A model generated the notes under the pieces. The model did not search any database, had not been told where the DNA came from, and saw only the letters and a program-made list of their open reading frames with translations. A stretch of DNA of 64,000 nt from NCBI RefSeq assembly GCF_900102345.1, contig NZ_FNKB01000001.1, positions 1,736,001-1,800,000 of the forward strand, in the 5' to 3' direction. A program made the position numbers and the translations under genes. This document shows positions 45,868 through 54,829 of the stretch, piece by piece. Each line of letters opens with the position of its first letter. The stretch's first letter is position 1. This DNA is from Leucobacter chromiiresistens. Its GTDB lineage: Bacteria > Actinomycetota > Actinomycetes > Actinomycetales > Microbacteriaceae.

Positions 45868-47301
45868 ATGAACGGTACTTCGACGGTCGAGCGGCGTTCG
45901 CTCGCGCAGCGGCTCGACGCGCTCCCCTTCACGCGCAAGCACGGCAGGGTGCTCGGCGGCTCCGGGATCGGCTGGGCGCTCGACGCGATGGATGTCGGCC
46001 TGATCTCGTTCATCATCGCGGCGCTGGCCCAGCAGTGGGGCATCGACAAGGGCCAGAGCGGCCTCATCGCGTCGGTCGGGTTCGCGGGCATGGCGGTCGG
46101 CGCGAGCCTCGGCGGGCTGCTCGCCGACCGGTTCGGCAGGCGGCAGGTGTTCGCCGTGACCCTGCTCGTCTACGGCGTCGCCACCGGCGCGAGCGCCCTG
46201 GTCGGCGGCGTCGGCCTGCTGCTCGTGCTGCGGTTCTTCGTCGGGCTCGGGCTCGGGGCCGAGCTGCCCGTCGCATCGACGTACGTGAGCGAGTTCGCGC
46301 CGGCCCGCATCCGCGGCCGCCTCATCGTCATCCTCGAAGCGTTCTGGGCGGTGGGCTGGACGGCCGCGGCCGTCATCGGGTACTTCGTGGTTCCCGCCTC
46401 CGAGCACGGCTGGCGGTGGGCGTTCGCGCTCGGAGCGATCCCGGCGGTGTACGCGCTCGTCGTGCGCTGGGGGCTGCCCGAATCGCCGCGGTGGCTCGCG
46501 GGTCGGGGGCGCGCGGAGCAGGCGGAGGCGATCGTCGCATCGTTCGAGGCGGCGGGATCGCGGAGGGCGCCGAGCGCTGCGCCTGCGACGGCGCCGGCAC
46601 CCGATGCACCCGATGCACCCGATGCACCCGCTGCTCCGGTCGCCGGAGCTCACGCGCCAGCTTCGCCGAGCGCACCCGCTGCTCCGGTCGCCGTCACGAC
46701 GGGCGGCCGGCTCGCGGCGCTCTGGTCCGCGGAGTTCCGCGGCCGCACCCTCTCGATCTGGGTGGTCTGGTTCTGCGTGAACTTCGCGTACTACGGAGCC
46801 TTCATCTGGATTCCGAGCATCCTCGTCGACGCCGGTTTCAGTCTGGTGCGCTCGTTCGGGTTCACCCTGGTGATCACGCTCGCGCAGCTGCCCGGGTACG
46901 CGGTCGCCGCCTGGCTGATCGAGGTCTGGGGCCGACGTCTGACCCTCTCGGTGTTCCTCGTTGGATCGGCGGCATCGGCGATCGTGTTCGGCACCGTGCA
47001 CACGGAGTCGGCGATCATCGCCTCGGGCATGGCGCTGTCGTTCTTCAATCTCGGAGCCTGGGGTGCGCTGTACGCGGTGACGCCCGAGATCTACCCCACC
47101 TCGTCGCGGGCGACCGGGGCGGGGTGGGCCGCGGGCGTGGGGCGCATCGCGTCGATCGCCGCGCCCCTGCTCGTTCCGGTGCTGCTCGCGGCTGGCGGGC
47201 CGGGTCTCACCTTCACCGTGTTCGCGGTCTTCTTCATCGTGGCGGCGGGCGCCGCGTGGGGGCTCGTCGACCGCAGGGGCGCGGCCCTCGACGACCGCTG
47301 A
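45868..47301 (+). CDS. MFS transporter, metabolite symporter type
   Basis: 477 aa with 12 predicted helices. LLADRFGRRQVF after helix 2, LPVASTYVSEFAPARIRGR after helix 4 and WGLPESPRWL before the central loop are typical of the sugar/aromatic-acid symporter branch, and ALYAVTPEIYPTSSRATGAG near the C-terminus supports this. The central loop (about 230-275) is a Pro/Ala-rich spacer built from nine-base repeats encoding Ala-Pro-Asp (46598-46633) and a repeated APAAPVA segment. The substrate is unknown. Confidence 0.87.
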   Translation: MNGTSTVERRSLAQRLDALPFTRKHGRVLGGSGIGWALDAMDVGLISFIIAALAQQWGIDKGQSGLIASVGFAGMAVGASLGGLLADRFGRRQVFAVTLLVYGVATGASALVGGVGLLLVLRFFVGLGLGAELPVASTYVSEFAPARIRGRLIVILEAFWAVGWTAAAVIGYFVVPASEHGWRWAFALGAIPAVYALVVRWGLPESPRWLAGRGRAEQAEAIVASFEAAGSRRAPSAAPATAPAPDAPDAPDAPAAPVAGAHAPASPSAPAAPVAVTTGGRLAALWSAEFRGRTLSIWVVWFCVNFAYYGAFIWIPSILVDAGFSLVRSFGFTLVITLAQLPGYAVAAWLIEVWGRRLTLSVFLVGSAASAIVFGTVHTESAIIASGMALSFFNLGAWGALYAVTPEIYPTSSRATGAGWAAGVGRIASIAAPLLVPVLLAAGGPGLTFTVFAVFFIVAAGAAWGLVDRRGAALDDR

Positions 47302-47303
47302 CC

Positions 47304-47333
47304 GGAGCGCGCCGCGCGAGGCGCGAGCGCTCC
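47304..47333. terminator. Hairpin between convergent genes
   Basis: GGAGCGC (47304-47310) pairs with GCGCTCC (47327-47333), with further GC pairing inside. It sits in the 41-bp gap between the MFS and TAXI genes and could terminate both. Confidence 0.5.
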
Positions 47334-47342
47334 CGCCACGGC

Positions 47343-48308
47343 TCAGCGGTAGTGCTCGCGGTAGCGCTCCATCGCCGCGGGGTGCAGCGGCACGTCTCCC
47401 GTGTCGATGAGGGTGTCGAGGGCGAGGTACTGGAGCCCCACCGATCCGGTCGGAACGAGCCGGGTCGCGTCGCCGACGAGCACGTCGACGAGCGCGCGCG
47501 CCGCATCGCGCGCCAGGTCGGCGCGGCACATCAGCAGGTTCGAGATGCCGACTGTCGCGGTCGTGCGCGTCGTGCCGTACACGCCGGCGGGGATGCGCGC
47601 GTCGAGGTACTCCCGCGGATGCGCCGCCCGCAGGGGCGCGACCGCATCGCCGAGGTCGATCACCCGCACGGGGTGCGCGCTCGCGGCAGCGGTGATCTCG
47701 GGGGTGGGGATGCCGCCCGACCAGAACAGCGCGTCGATGCCGCCCTCCGCGAGCGCCCGCAGCGCGGCCGCGAGTTCGAGCTCGGTCGCCTGAGGCGCGG
47801 TGCCGCCCGCGGCGGGCAGGGCCGCCTCCAGCAGCCGCCTCGTGGTGCGCGAGCTTCCCGACCCGGGCGCTCCGATCGAGACGCGGCGCCCGGCGAGATC
47901 GGCGATCGATGCGATGTCGCTCGTCGCGAGCACGAGGCACTGCAGGTAGTTCTGGTACACGCGGCCGATCGCCGCGAGGTCGTGCGACGCGGCGGTCTCG
48001 TTCGCGGTATCGGCCAGCGACAGGCCCAGATCCGCCTCTCCGCTCGCGAGCATCTCGAGGTTCTCCGCGCTGCCGTGGGTCACGTGCAGGTCGAGCGCGG
48101 CTCCCGCGCGCGCTGCGAGCGCGTCGGCCAGCAGCTCGCCGAACTGCAGGTAGGCGCCGCCCGGTTCGCCGCAGGCCAGCGCGAGATCCCGCGTGCGCGC
48201 GGGGGCGCAGCCGGCGAGCGCCAGCGCCCAGCCCGCGACGCCGCCGAGCAGCAGGCCCCGGCGCGAGACGCGGGCGCCGGGCATGCCGCGCCCGATCCTC
48301 GCGCCCAT
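47343..48308 (-). CDS. TAXI-family solute-binding lipoprotein, no TRAP permease nearby
   Basis: 321 aa. A twin-arginine-like SRRGLLLGG (15-23) precedes a lipobox with Cys34 (LAGC), so export and lipid anchoring are likely. The mature part follows the TAXI (TRAP-associated extracytoplasmic) pattern: ALACGEPGGAYLQFGE, HGSAENLEMLASGEADLGL, SIGAPGSGSSRTTRRLLEA and FWSGGIPTPEI. TAXI proteins normally feed a DctM/DctQ-type TRAP permease, but none is in the window. Instead the gene overlaps the histidine kinase gene (TGATG), which suggests a sensing role. A GTG three bases upstream is an alternative start. Confidence 0.87.
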   Translation of the reverse strand: MGARIGRGMPGARVSRRGLLLGGVAGWALALAGCAPARTRDLALACGEPGGAYLQFGELLADALAARAGAALDLHVTHGSAENLEMLASGEADLGLSLADTANETAASHDLAAIGRVYQNYLQCLVLATSDIASIADLAGRRVSIGAPGSGSSRTTRRLLEAALPAAGGTAPQATELELAAALRALAEGGIDALFWSGGIPTPEITAAASAHPVRVIDLGDAVAPLRAAHPREYLDARIPAGVYGTTRTTATVGISNLLMCRADLARDAARALVDVLVGDATRLVPTGSVGLQYLALDTLIDTGDVPLHPAAMERYREHYR

Positions 48309-49765
48309 CACGCGGCTCCCGCGATGATGCTGATGCGCAGGCCGCCGGTGGGAGCGCGATCGACCACGACTTCAGCGTCGTTGGCCCGCGCGAGCTGCTC
48401 GACGATCGCGAGCCCCAGCCCGCTCCCCGGCAGCTGCGCGTGCGCGGGGGCGCGCCAGAACCGTCTGCCGACGAGTGCGATCTCCGTCGTCGCGAGCCCC
48501 GGGCCGGAGTCGCTCATCACGAGCGCGGTGGCGGGCCCCGCGCCCCCAGCGCGGCCGGTGCGCCCCGCGCCCTCATCGGAACCGCACGGCGTCAGCTCGA
48601 CGCGGAAGGTCGAGCCGGGGGCGTACTTCGCGACGTTGTCGGCGACGAGCTCCACGACCTCTGCGAGGTCGTGCCTGCGGAAGCGCAGCATGTGCGGCTG
48701 CTCGTCGGCGATCACGGCGATCCCGGCGTCGGCGAGGCGGGCGAGGTGGGGTGCGATGAGCCGGGCCGCGGAGACGGAGACGGGGAGGTCGTCGCTCGCC
48801 GGGGGCGAGGCCTCGCTGGCCGCCGCACCGTGCCCGCTCGCGGCGGCCGTCGCGCGGTGCTCGGCGTTCGCGAGCGCGAGCATCCGCGCCACGGTGTGCT
48901 CCAGGCGATCGAGGTCGCGCTCGATCGCAGCGATCTCCTCGTCGCGCCCGTCGCCGCCCGCGTCGACCCCGCGCGGAAGCCCGTCGATGCGCAGGCGGAT
49001 AGCGGCGAGCGGGTTCCGCAGCTGGTGCGAGGCGTCGGCCACCAGCCCGTGCTGCTGGTCGAGCGCGAGTTCGACGCTGCGCGCCATGCGCGCGAAGGAT
49101 CGGGAGAGGCGTCGCAGTTCGGGCGGGCCGGCGTCGGCGTCGAGGGCGTACGCCCGGTTCTCCGCGAGGGCGTTCGCGGCGGTGTCGAGGGCGGAGACGG
49201 GGCGCAGCACCCACCGCGTCCAGAGGACGGACGCGAGCAGCACGGCGAACAGCAGCGCCGCCCCGACCGAGACGATGGTCGCCCATCCCGCGGCGATGTC
49301 GCGCTGCGCCGCCTGCTGGTCGACCTGCAGGGCCACCGCTCCTTCGGGGGTGCGGCCGTCGAGGGTGACGGGGGCGGCGATGACGGCGTTCGGCTCGCTC
49401 CACGGGGTCACGGTGCCGAGGTCGCGCTGCGGAACGCCGCGGAGCGCACCCGAGATCACGGCGCTGATCGCGGCGTCGTCGACGGGGGCGCCCGATCCCG
49501 TGAGACGCGCGCCCGCCCCGTCGACGACGACGACGGCCTCGCCGAACGTCTCGGAGAATCGGTTCAGGTAGCGATCCAGCTCTCCGGGGTCGTCGGCCGC
49601 CAGGGCGGCGGAGGCCCGCTGCGCGATCTGCTGCAGCGCCGCGCCGCGCTGCAGCTGGAGCTCCTGGGTGCGCGACTCCGCGATCGCGGCGCCGACGGGG
49701 ATGAGGATCGCGGTGACCGCGAGCACGCCGAAGACGAACAGGGGGAGCAGCACGCGGAACCTCAT
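48308..49765 (-). CDS. Sensor histidine kinase co-encoded with the TAXI protein
   Basis: 485 aa. TM1 (about 5-28), an extracytoplasmic sensor region of about 130 residues, TM2 (about 158-180), HAMP (about 180-235), phospho-accepting His in ADASHQLRNPLAAI (about 246), N-box ELVADNVAKYAPGS, then DSGPGL and GSGLGLAIVEQ. The layout resembles TctE-type sensors of organic acids. Ala/Ser-rich low-complexity sequence (about 300-330) splits the kinase domain. The start overlaps the regulator stop (ATGA), and the stop overlaps the TAXI gene, so all three proteins are probably made together. Confidence 0.9.
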   Translation of the reverse strand: MRFRVLLPLFVFGVLAVTAILIPVGAAIAESRTQELQLQRGAALQQIAQRASAALAADDPGELDRYLNRFSETFGEAVVVVDGAGARLTGSGAPVDDAAISAVISGALRGVPQRDLGTVTPWSEPNAVIAAPVTLDGRTPEGAVALQVDQQAAQRDIAAGWATIVSVGAALLFAVLLASVLWTRWVLRPVSALDTAANALAENRAYALDADAGPPELRRLSRSFARMARSVELALDQQHGLVADASHQLRNPLAAIRLRIDGLPRGVDAGGDGRDEEIAAIERDLDRLEHTVARMLALANAEHRATAAASGHGAAASEASPPASDDLPVSVSAARLIAPHLARLADAGIAVIADEQPHMLRFRRHDLAEVVELVADNVAKYAPGSTFRVELTPCGSDEGAGRTGRAGGAGPATALVMSDSGPGLATTEIALVGRRFWRAPAHAQLPGSGLGLAIVEQLARANDAEVVVDRAPTGGLRISIIAGAA

Positions 49766-50415
49766 CGCGGCCTCTCGAGGCGGAACCCGCGGCCCCGGAT
49801 GGTGGTGATGCGCAGCATCGGCAGCTTCTGGCGCAGCCCGGCGAGGTGCACGTCGAATGCTCGGGAGGTCGCCGAGTAGGAGTCTCCCCAGACGGCGTCG
49901 AGCAGTTGCTGGCGACCGACCACCGCATCCGCGTGCCGCGCCAGCACCGCGAGCAGCGCGCACTCGGTGGGGGTGAGCGCGATCGCGGCGCCCCGATGCA
50001 GCACCCGCCGCTCGGACTCATCGACGACGACCTCGCCCAGCTCGATGCGGTCGGTGGCGAGGCCGGTGTAGCGGCGCGCGACGGCGGCGAGTCGGGCGAG
50101 CAGTTCGTGCAGGCGCACGGGCTTCACGAGGTAGTCGTCGGCGCCGAGCCGCAGCGCCTGCACGGTCGAGCGCTCGTCGCCGCGGGCGGTGACCACGATC
50201 ACGGGGATCTCGCTCACGGCGCGCAGCTGCTCGAGCGCGGTGAGCCCGTCCATATCGTCGAGGCCGAGGTCGAGCAGCACGATGTCGGCGCTCCGGTGCT
50301 GCTGCAGCATCGCGCCGCCGCTCGTCACGCGATCGCAGCTGTGCCCGGCGCGGGCGAGCGCTCCCGCGAGGGCTGCGGAGACCGAGGCATCGTCTTCGGT
50401 CACCAGCACACGCAT
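49762..50415 (-). CDS. OmpR/TctD-type response regulator
   Basis: 217 aa. The receiver has VTEDDA acidic residues, Asp49 in IVLLDLGLDDMDG, and Lys in DDYLVKPVRLHE. The winged-helix domain (about 125-215) ends with TIRGRGFRLE. It is first in the regulator-kinase-TAXI operon. CATACT lies seven bases before the ATG, and an 11-bp-period repeat covers the -35 region, consistent with autoregulation. I start at 50415, where receiver homology begins, rather than at the longer in-frame extension. Confidence 0.9.
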   Translation of the reverse strand: MRVLVTEDDASVSAALAGALARAGHSCDRVTSGGAMLQQHRSADIVLLDLGLDDMDGLTALEQLRAVSEIPVIVVTARGDERSTVQALRLGADDYLVKPVRLHELLARLAAVARRYTGLATDRIELGEVVVDESERRVLHRGAAIALTPTECALLAVLARHADAVVGRQQLLDAVWGDSYSATSRAFDVHLAGLRQKLPMLRITTIRGRGFRLERPR

Positions 50416-50449
50416 GCCTTCCAGTATGCCGCCGCTCCCGTGTGTCACG

Positions 50450-50471
50450 AGTGTTAAGGCAGTGTTAAGAC
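50450..50471. promoter_or_regulatory. 11-bp-period direct repeat, candidate response-regulator site
   Basis: AGTGTTAAGGC (50450-50460) is followed by AGTGTTAAGAC (50461-50471); ten of eleven bases match. A weaker GTGT half-site lies 11 bp upstream. Spacing and place, in the 145-bp gap between the response-regulator and MHS permease genes, fit OmpR-family binding. Confidence 0.6.
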
Positions 50472-50560
50472 TTTCGCCCGCACGCCCGCGCGGGCTCGCA
50501 GAATGGGACTGCAGCTCAGCCGAGCCGCGTCAGCTCCCACCCCTGATGATTGGACTGTCA

Positions 50561-51949
50561 ATGTCAACGTCGACGGCGACCTCGCCGACCCTGCGCCGGT
50601 CGGTCTCGAACACACTCAAGGGCTCGGCGGGCAATCTCGTCGAGTGGTACGACGTCTACGTCTACTCGGTGTTCGCCACCTACTTCGAGTCGCAGTTCTT
50701 CGCCTCCGACGAGGAGAACTCGTCGATCTACATCTGGGCGATCTTCGCGGTCACGTTCCTCATGCGGCCGATCGGCTCGTGGTTCTTCGGCCGGTTCGCC
50801 GACCGCCACGGGCGCCGCCTGTCGCTCACCATCTCGGTGTCGCTCATGGCGGCGTGCTCGATCCTCATCGCGCTCTCGCCCACGGCCGAGACCATCGGCG
50901 TCGGCGCTGTGGTGATCCTCGTGTTCGCGCGTCTGCTGCAGGGCTTCGCGACCGGCGGCGAGTACGGCACGAGCGCGACGTACATGTCGGAGACGGCCGT
51001 GTCGGGCCATCGCGGGTTCCTGTCGTCGTTCCACTACGTCACCCTCGTGGGCGGCCACGTGCTCGCCCAGACGACGCTGCTCGTCATGGTGCTCACCCTG
51101 CCGCACGAGGCCATCGCCTCGTGGGGGTGGCGCGTCGCCTTCCTCATCGGCGGGGCCGGCGCGCTCGTGGTGATCTGGCTGCGTCGCACCATGGACGAGA
51201 CCCTGGAGACGGCGACGCTGCAGGCCGTGCGGTCGGGCGAATCCCGCGAGTCGGGATCGATGCGCGAACTGCTCGTGCACCAGTGGCGCCCGCTCCTCAC
51301 CTGCTTCCTGGTCACCGCCGGCGGCACCGTCGCGTTCTACACGTACTCCGTGACGGGGCCGTCGATCGTGAAGGGCGCCTTCGCCGGCAGCGACGTCGTG
51401 GCGAGCACTGTCATCAACCTCATCGCGCTGACGATTCTGATGCTGCTCCAGCCGCTCGGCGGCTGGATCTCCGACCGGGTCGGCCGCAAGTCGCTGCTCG
51501 TGTTCTTCGGCGTCGGCGGCGTGCTGTACACCTGGGTGCTCCTCACGCAGCTGCCGCAGCAGCAGAACCCGTTCATCGCCTTCGCGATCCTCGTCGTCGG
51601 CTTCGTGATCCTCACGGGCTACACGTCCATCAACGCCGTCGTGAAGGCCGAGCTCTTCCCCACGCACATCCGCGCCCTCGGCGTCGGGTTCGGGTACGCG
51701 CTCGCGAACTCCGCGTTCGGCGGCACGGCGCCGCTGCTGTATCAGGCCGCGGGCGAGGCGGATCGGGTCACGTGGTTCATCGTCTACGTCACCGCCGTGA
51801 TCGCCGTGTCGCTGCTCGTGTACATCTTCGTGCTGAAGAACAAGAGCTCGAACTGGCTCGACGACGAGGCGGGCATGCGCTCGCGGGTGCGCGGGTCGCA
51901 GCCTGCGCGTGACGCCTCGTCGGCTGACTCGGCGGCTGCGCGCGCCTAG
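50561..51949 (+). CDS. MHS-family (KgtP/ProP-like) proton symporter
   Basis: 462 aa with 12 helices. The N-terminal GSAGNLVEWYDVYVYSVFATYF, the RPIGSWFFGRFADRHGRR loop and GFATGGEYGTSATYMSE are the signatures of the metabolite:H+ symporter family that carries alpha-ketoglutarate, citrate or osmolytes. It is divergent from the TAXI two-component operon with its candidate operator between, so it may be the transporter that system controls. Starts at 50546 and 50561 are both possible; neither has a ribosome site. CAGAAT (50499-50504) is a weak -10 candidate. Confidence 0.87.
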   Translation: MSTSTATSPTLRRSVSNTLKGSAGNLVEWYDVYVYSVFATYFESQFFASDEENSSIYIWAIFAVTFLMRPIGSWFFGRFADRHGRRLSLTISVSLMAACSILIALSPTAETIGVGAVVILVFARLLQGFATGGEYGTSATYMSETAVSGHRGFLSSFHYVTLVGGHVLAQTTLLVMVLTLPHEAIASWGWRVAFLIGGAGALVVIWLRRTMDETLETATLQAVRSGESRESGSMRELLVHQWRPLLTCFLVTAGGTVAFYTYSVTGPSIVKGAFAGSDVVASTVINLIALTILMLLQPLGGWISDRVGRKSLLVFFGVGGVLYTWVLLTQLPQQQNPFIAFAILVVGFVILTGYTSINAVVKAELFPTHIRALGVGFGYALANSAFGGTAPLLYQAAGEADRVTWFIVYVTAVIAVSLLVYIFVLKNKSSNWLDDEAGMRSRVRGSQPARDASSADSAAARA

Positions 51950-51979
51950 ACTGGCTCCCACCCGTCGGGAGGAGCCCCC

Positions 51980-52639
51980 ATGCCGAGCGCACGCGTGCAC
52001 AACCTCGCGGTCTCGCTCGACGGCTTCGGCTCGGGTGCGCACCCGTCGCGCGAAGCGCCCTTCGGGCACGCGGGCACGCGCCTGATGGAGTGGTTCTTCC
52101 CGACGCCGACGTTCCAGGCGCTGACGGGCGTACGGGAGCGGGTGCCGATCGACCCCGCGACGGAGGCGGACGATCGGTACGCGCGGCGCTCATTCGCGGG
52201 CATCGGCGCCGAGATCATGGGGGCCGGGAAGTTCGGCCCTCCGGGATGGCAGCGCGACGCCGATTGGCGCGGCTGGTGGGGGGAGGAGCCGCCGTTCCAC
52301 TCGCCCGTCTTCGTGCTGACGGGAACGCCGCGCGGCGACCTGCAGCTGGGGGAGACCACGTTCCATTTCCTCGACGCACCGCCGCGAGAGGCCCTGAGAC
52401 GCGCGTTCGATGCGGCTCAGGGCCTCGACGTGCGGATCGGCGGCGGCCCCTCGACGGTGCGGCGGTTCCTCGCCGAGGGGCTCGTCGACCTGCTCCACGT
52501 GGTGCAGGTGCCGATCCTGCTCGGCCGCGGGTCGCATCTCTGGCGCGGTCTGGAGGGGTGGGAGCGCGACTACGAGGTCGCCGCGGAGACGACCCCGAGC
52601 GGCGTCACCCACCTCACCTTCACACGCGCGGCTCAGTAG
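51980..52639 (+). CDS. RibD-C/dihydrofolate-reductase-like protein
   Basis: 219 aa. Family features are VHNLAVSLDGFGSG at the N-terminus, a FVLTGTPRGDL segment, and GGGPSTVRRFLAEGLVDLLHVVQVPILLGRG near the C-terminus. These proteins share the DHFR/riboflavin reductase fold, usually bind NADPH, and mostly have unknown substrates. GGGAGGAGC precedes the ATG by a few bases. It ends 7 bp inside the convergent epimerase gene. Confidence 0.85.
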   Translation: MPSARVHNLAVSLDGFGSGAHPSREAPFGHAGTRLMEWFFPTPTFQALTGVRERVPIDPATEADDRYARRSFAGIGAEIMGAGKFGPPGWQRDADWRGWWGEEPPFHSPVFVLTGTPRGDLQLGETTFHFLDAPPREALRRAFDAAQGLDVRIGGGPSTVRRFLAEGLVDLLHVVQVPILLGRGSHLWRGLEGWERDYEVAAETTPSGVTHLTFTRAAQ

Positions 52640-54657
52640 TTCGCGGGCGGGTCGCTGCCCGGGAACGACTCCTCGCCCCACTCGTCGGCGAGCGCATCGT
52701 CGTGATCCCCGCGGCGGCGTCGCCGCCCGTCGGGGTCGCCGGCGGCTTCGGGATCGGCAGCCGCGTCAGGATCCGCGGGGATCGCCGGCGTCTCGTCCAC
52801 GTCTCCGCCTCCCGCCTCGGCGTCCGCGCCGAGGGGTTCCGCTCCCGACGGCACCGCGGCCGCCGCGTCGCCGTCCTCGCCGAAGACGTCGCGACCGTCT
52901 CGAAAGGCGCGGCTGCGCGCGAAGGCGTGCGCCGCCCCCAGCATCTCGGCCTGCGCCAGCGCGCGCTCGCCCAGCTCGTCGAACACGGAGGCGTCGAGGT
53001 CGAGATCCGGTGCGTGCTCGCTGAGCACCTGCCACAGCCCGAGCTTCCCGATGACGGCGCTGCGCAGCAGCTCGAGCTCGAGGATCAGCGAGAGGGGCGA
53101 GCGCGTGAAGGTGCGCCCGTTGAGCTTCAGCCGGCCGACGCGCTCGCCGACCCAGGCGGCGGCCTGGCGGGTGAACCGCCGGCGCACCTCGAGGTCGTCG
53201 ATGAGGTGCGCGAGGAACGCGCGTTCGAGCCGCAGCTCCTCGGCGAGCTCCGAGAGACCCGCGTACACGGGGGTGTCGATGTAGGCGGCCGACATCCGCT
53301 CCATGCGCTCCGCGCCCGCCGTCGCGCCGGTGAGATGGTCTGAGAGGTACAGCCCGAACAGCTCCCAGTCGAGCTCTCCCGAGCCGTCCGCTCGACCGCC
53401 CGACGGATCCTTCGCGGTGGCGGACGGACCGCCCCCGCCCGTTGCCGCCTCGGCGCCCTCGCCGACGCGCCCGTCGAGCGAGGAGAGCCGTGCATCGTCG
53501 ACGTCGCGGGCGCGCAGCGGCAGCGATCCCGTACCGCGGCCGTCGATCATGCCCTGCAGCAGCTCGCGCAGGGCGCTCTCCGCGGAGTGCTTCGGCTCCC
53601 AGCCGAGCTCGCGCTTGGCGCGCGAGTTGTCCATGTGCGGCGCACCGAGGCCGAGGTCGAACCATCCGGCGTCCACCGACACGATGCCCGCTCGGTGCGC
53701 CGCGGTCACGAATCCTCTGACGACCGCGGTGGGCAGCTCGAAGTAGCGGCCGTGGTCGATGATGTCGGCGAGCTGCTGCGCGCCGAGCACGTCGTCGGCG
53801 CAGACGTTGAAGGCGCCCGGCGCGCGCTGCACGACGGCCGCGGTGAAGGCCGCCGCTGCGTCGTCGGAGTGCACGGCCTGCACGCCGCGGAGCCCCTTCG
53901 GCAGCGGGAGCGCCGGCGGCTTCGCCCGGCCGAGCGCCTGCACGGGCACTGCGCTGCCGAGGAAGTAGCGCTGGATGGACGACGCCGCATCGCCCTGGAA
54001 GATGAGCGCGGGGCGCATGCGCGTCACGACCACGTCGGGGTGCGCGCTCGCGAAGTCGTCGAGCACCTTCTCCTGCGCCACCTTGTCGACGCTGTACTGC
54101 GACGACTCGATGCCGCCGCGCTCCCAGTCCTCCGAGCGCAGCGCCCGAGACGGGTCGGCCGCGTACACGCCCACCGAGGATGCGATGACGACGTGGCCGA
54201 CGCCGGCCTCGGCCGCTGCGCGCAGCACGCGCCGTGTGCCCTCGACGTTGACGCGGCGCAGCAGCTCCCGCTCCGCGATCGGCTGGATCAGCCAGGCGAG
54301 GTGCACGACCGTGTCGACGCCGGCGAACGCCTCGCGCAGCGCATCCGCGGCAGCCTGCTCGGATGACGCAGCCGCGATGTCGATCGACGCCCACTCGCAC
54401 GAGGCGTAGGGCTCGACGGTCTCGTCGGGCATGCGGCGGGCGATGCCGAGCACCGACGACACCTCGGGGGCGGCGGTGAGGGCGCGCAGCAGCGCGGTGC
54501 CCGCGTTGCCGGTGGCGCCGACGACGGCGACCCGCAGGCCCGCCGCATGCGGCGTCGCGCGGTCGTCGCCGCCGGCGGCGGTGTCGGCGGGGGTGGTGCC
54601 GACGGGGGCGGTGTCGACGGGGGTGGTCGCGGGGTCGGCGTGGGGTCGTTCTGGCAT
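52633..54657 (-). CDS. NAD-dependent epimerase fused to an actinobacterial helical domain
   Basis: 674 aa. After a Thr/Pro-rich head (1-38), an extended-SDR domain (about 40-365) has VAVVGATGNAGTALLRAL, VVHLAWLIQP, NVEGTRRVL, SSVGVYA and the catalytic YSVDK. A Gly/Ser linker (about 375-430) leads to a mostly helical domain (about 430-610) beginning DWELFGLYLSDHLTGATAGAE and including AAAWVGERVGRLKLNG and RSPLSLILELELL. I recall similar sequences as separate small actinobacterial proteins of unknown function. An acidic, Arg-ending tail follows. GAGGAGG precedes the ATG. The substrate is unknown. Confidence 0.8.
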   Translation of the reverse strand: MPERPHADPATTPVDTAPVGTTPADTAAGGDDRATPHAAGLRVAVVGATGNAGTALLRALTAAPEVSSVLGIARRMPDETVEPYASCEWASIDIAAASSEQAAADALREAFAGVDTVVHLAWLIQPIAERELLRRVNVEGTRRVLRAAAEAGVGHVVIASSVGVYAADPSRALRSEDWERGGIESSQYSVDKVAQEKVLDDFASAHPDVVVTRMRPALIFQGDAASSIQRYFLGSAVPVQALGRAKPPALPLPKGLRGVQAVHSDDAAAAFTAAVVQRAPGAFNVCADDVLGAQQLADIIDHGRYFELPTAVVRGFVTAAHRAGIVSVDAGWFDLGLGAPHMDNSRAKRELGWEPKHSAESALRELLQGMIDGRGTGSLPLRARDVDDARLSSLDGRVGEGAEAATGGGGPSATAKDPSGGRADGSGELDWELFGLYLSDHLTGATAGAERMERMSAAYIDTPVYAGLSELAEELRLERAFLAHLIDDLEVRRRFTRQAAAWVGERVGRLKLNGRTFTRSPLSLILELELLRSAVIGKLGLWQVLSEHAPDLDLDASVFDELGERALAQAEMLGAAHAFARSRAFRDGRDVFGEDGDAAAAVPSGAEPLGADAEAGGGDVDETPAIPADPDAAADPEAAGDPDGRRRRRGDHDDALADEWGEESFPGSDPPANY

Positions 54658-54829
54658 TGCAGTCCTCCTCGAATCGCTCGTGATCCCACGATGCCGCGCC
54701 GTGGCGCGCATGCCCAGGGGGTTGCGTGCCGCGGCCCGAGGCGTCAAGGCCCCTGCGCCGAGAAACCGACACCCGTACAGTCGGCCGCGTCAACACCGAT
54801 GCTTGCGGAACGAGAGGAGTACAGCATCC
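54658..54829. promoter_or_regulatory. Divergent gap, possible stress-type promoter
   Basis: 172 bp between the epimerase fusion and CinA-like genes. On the minus strand GTTG, 16 bases, GGGTGT (about 54770-54795) resembles a SigB-family promoter for the epimerase gene. This is weak and there is no second line of support beyond an ACGGGTGT octamer also present upstream of the Mn-catalase gene. Confidence 0.2.
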
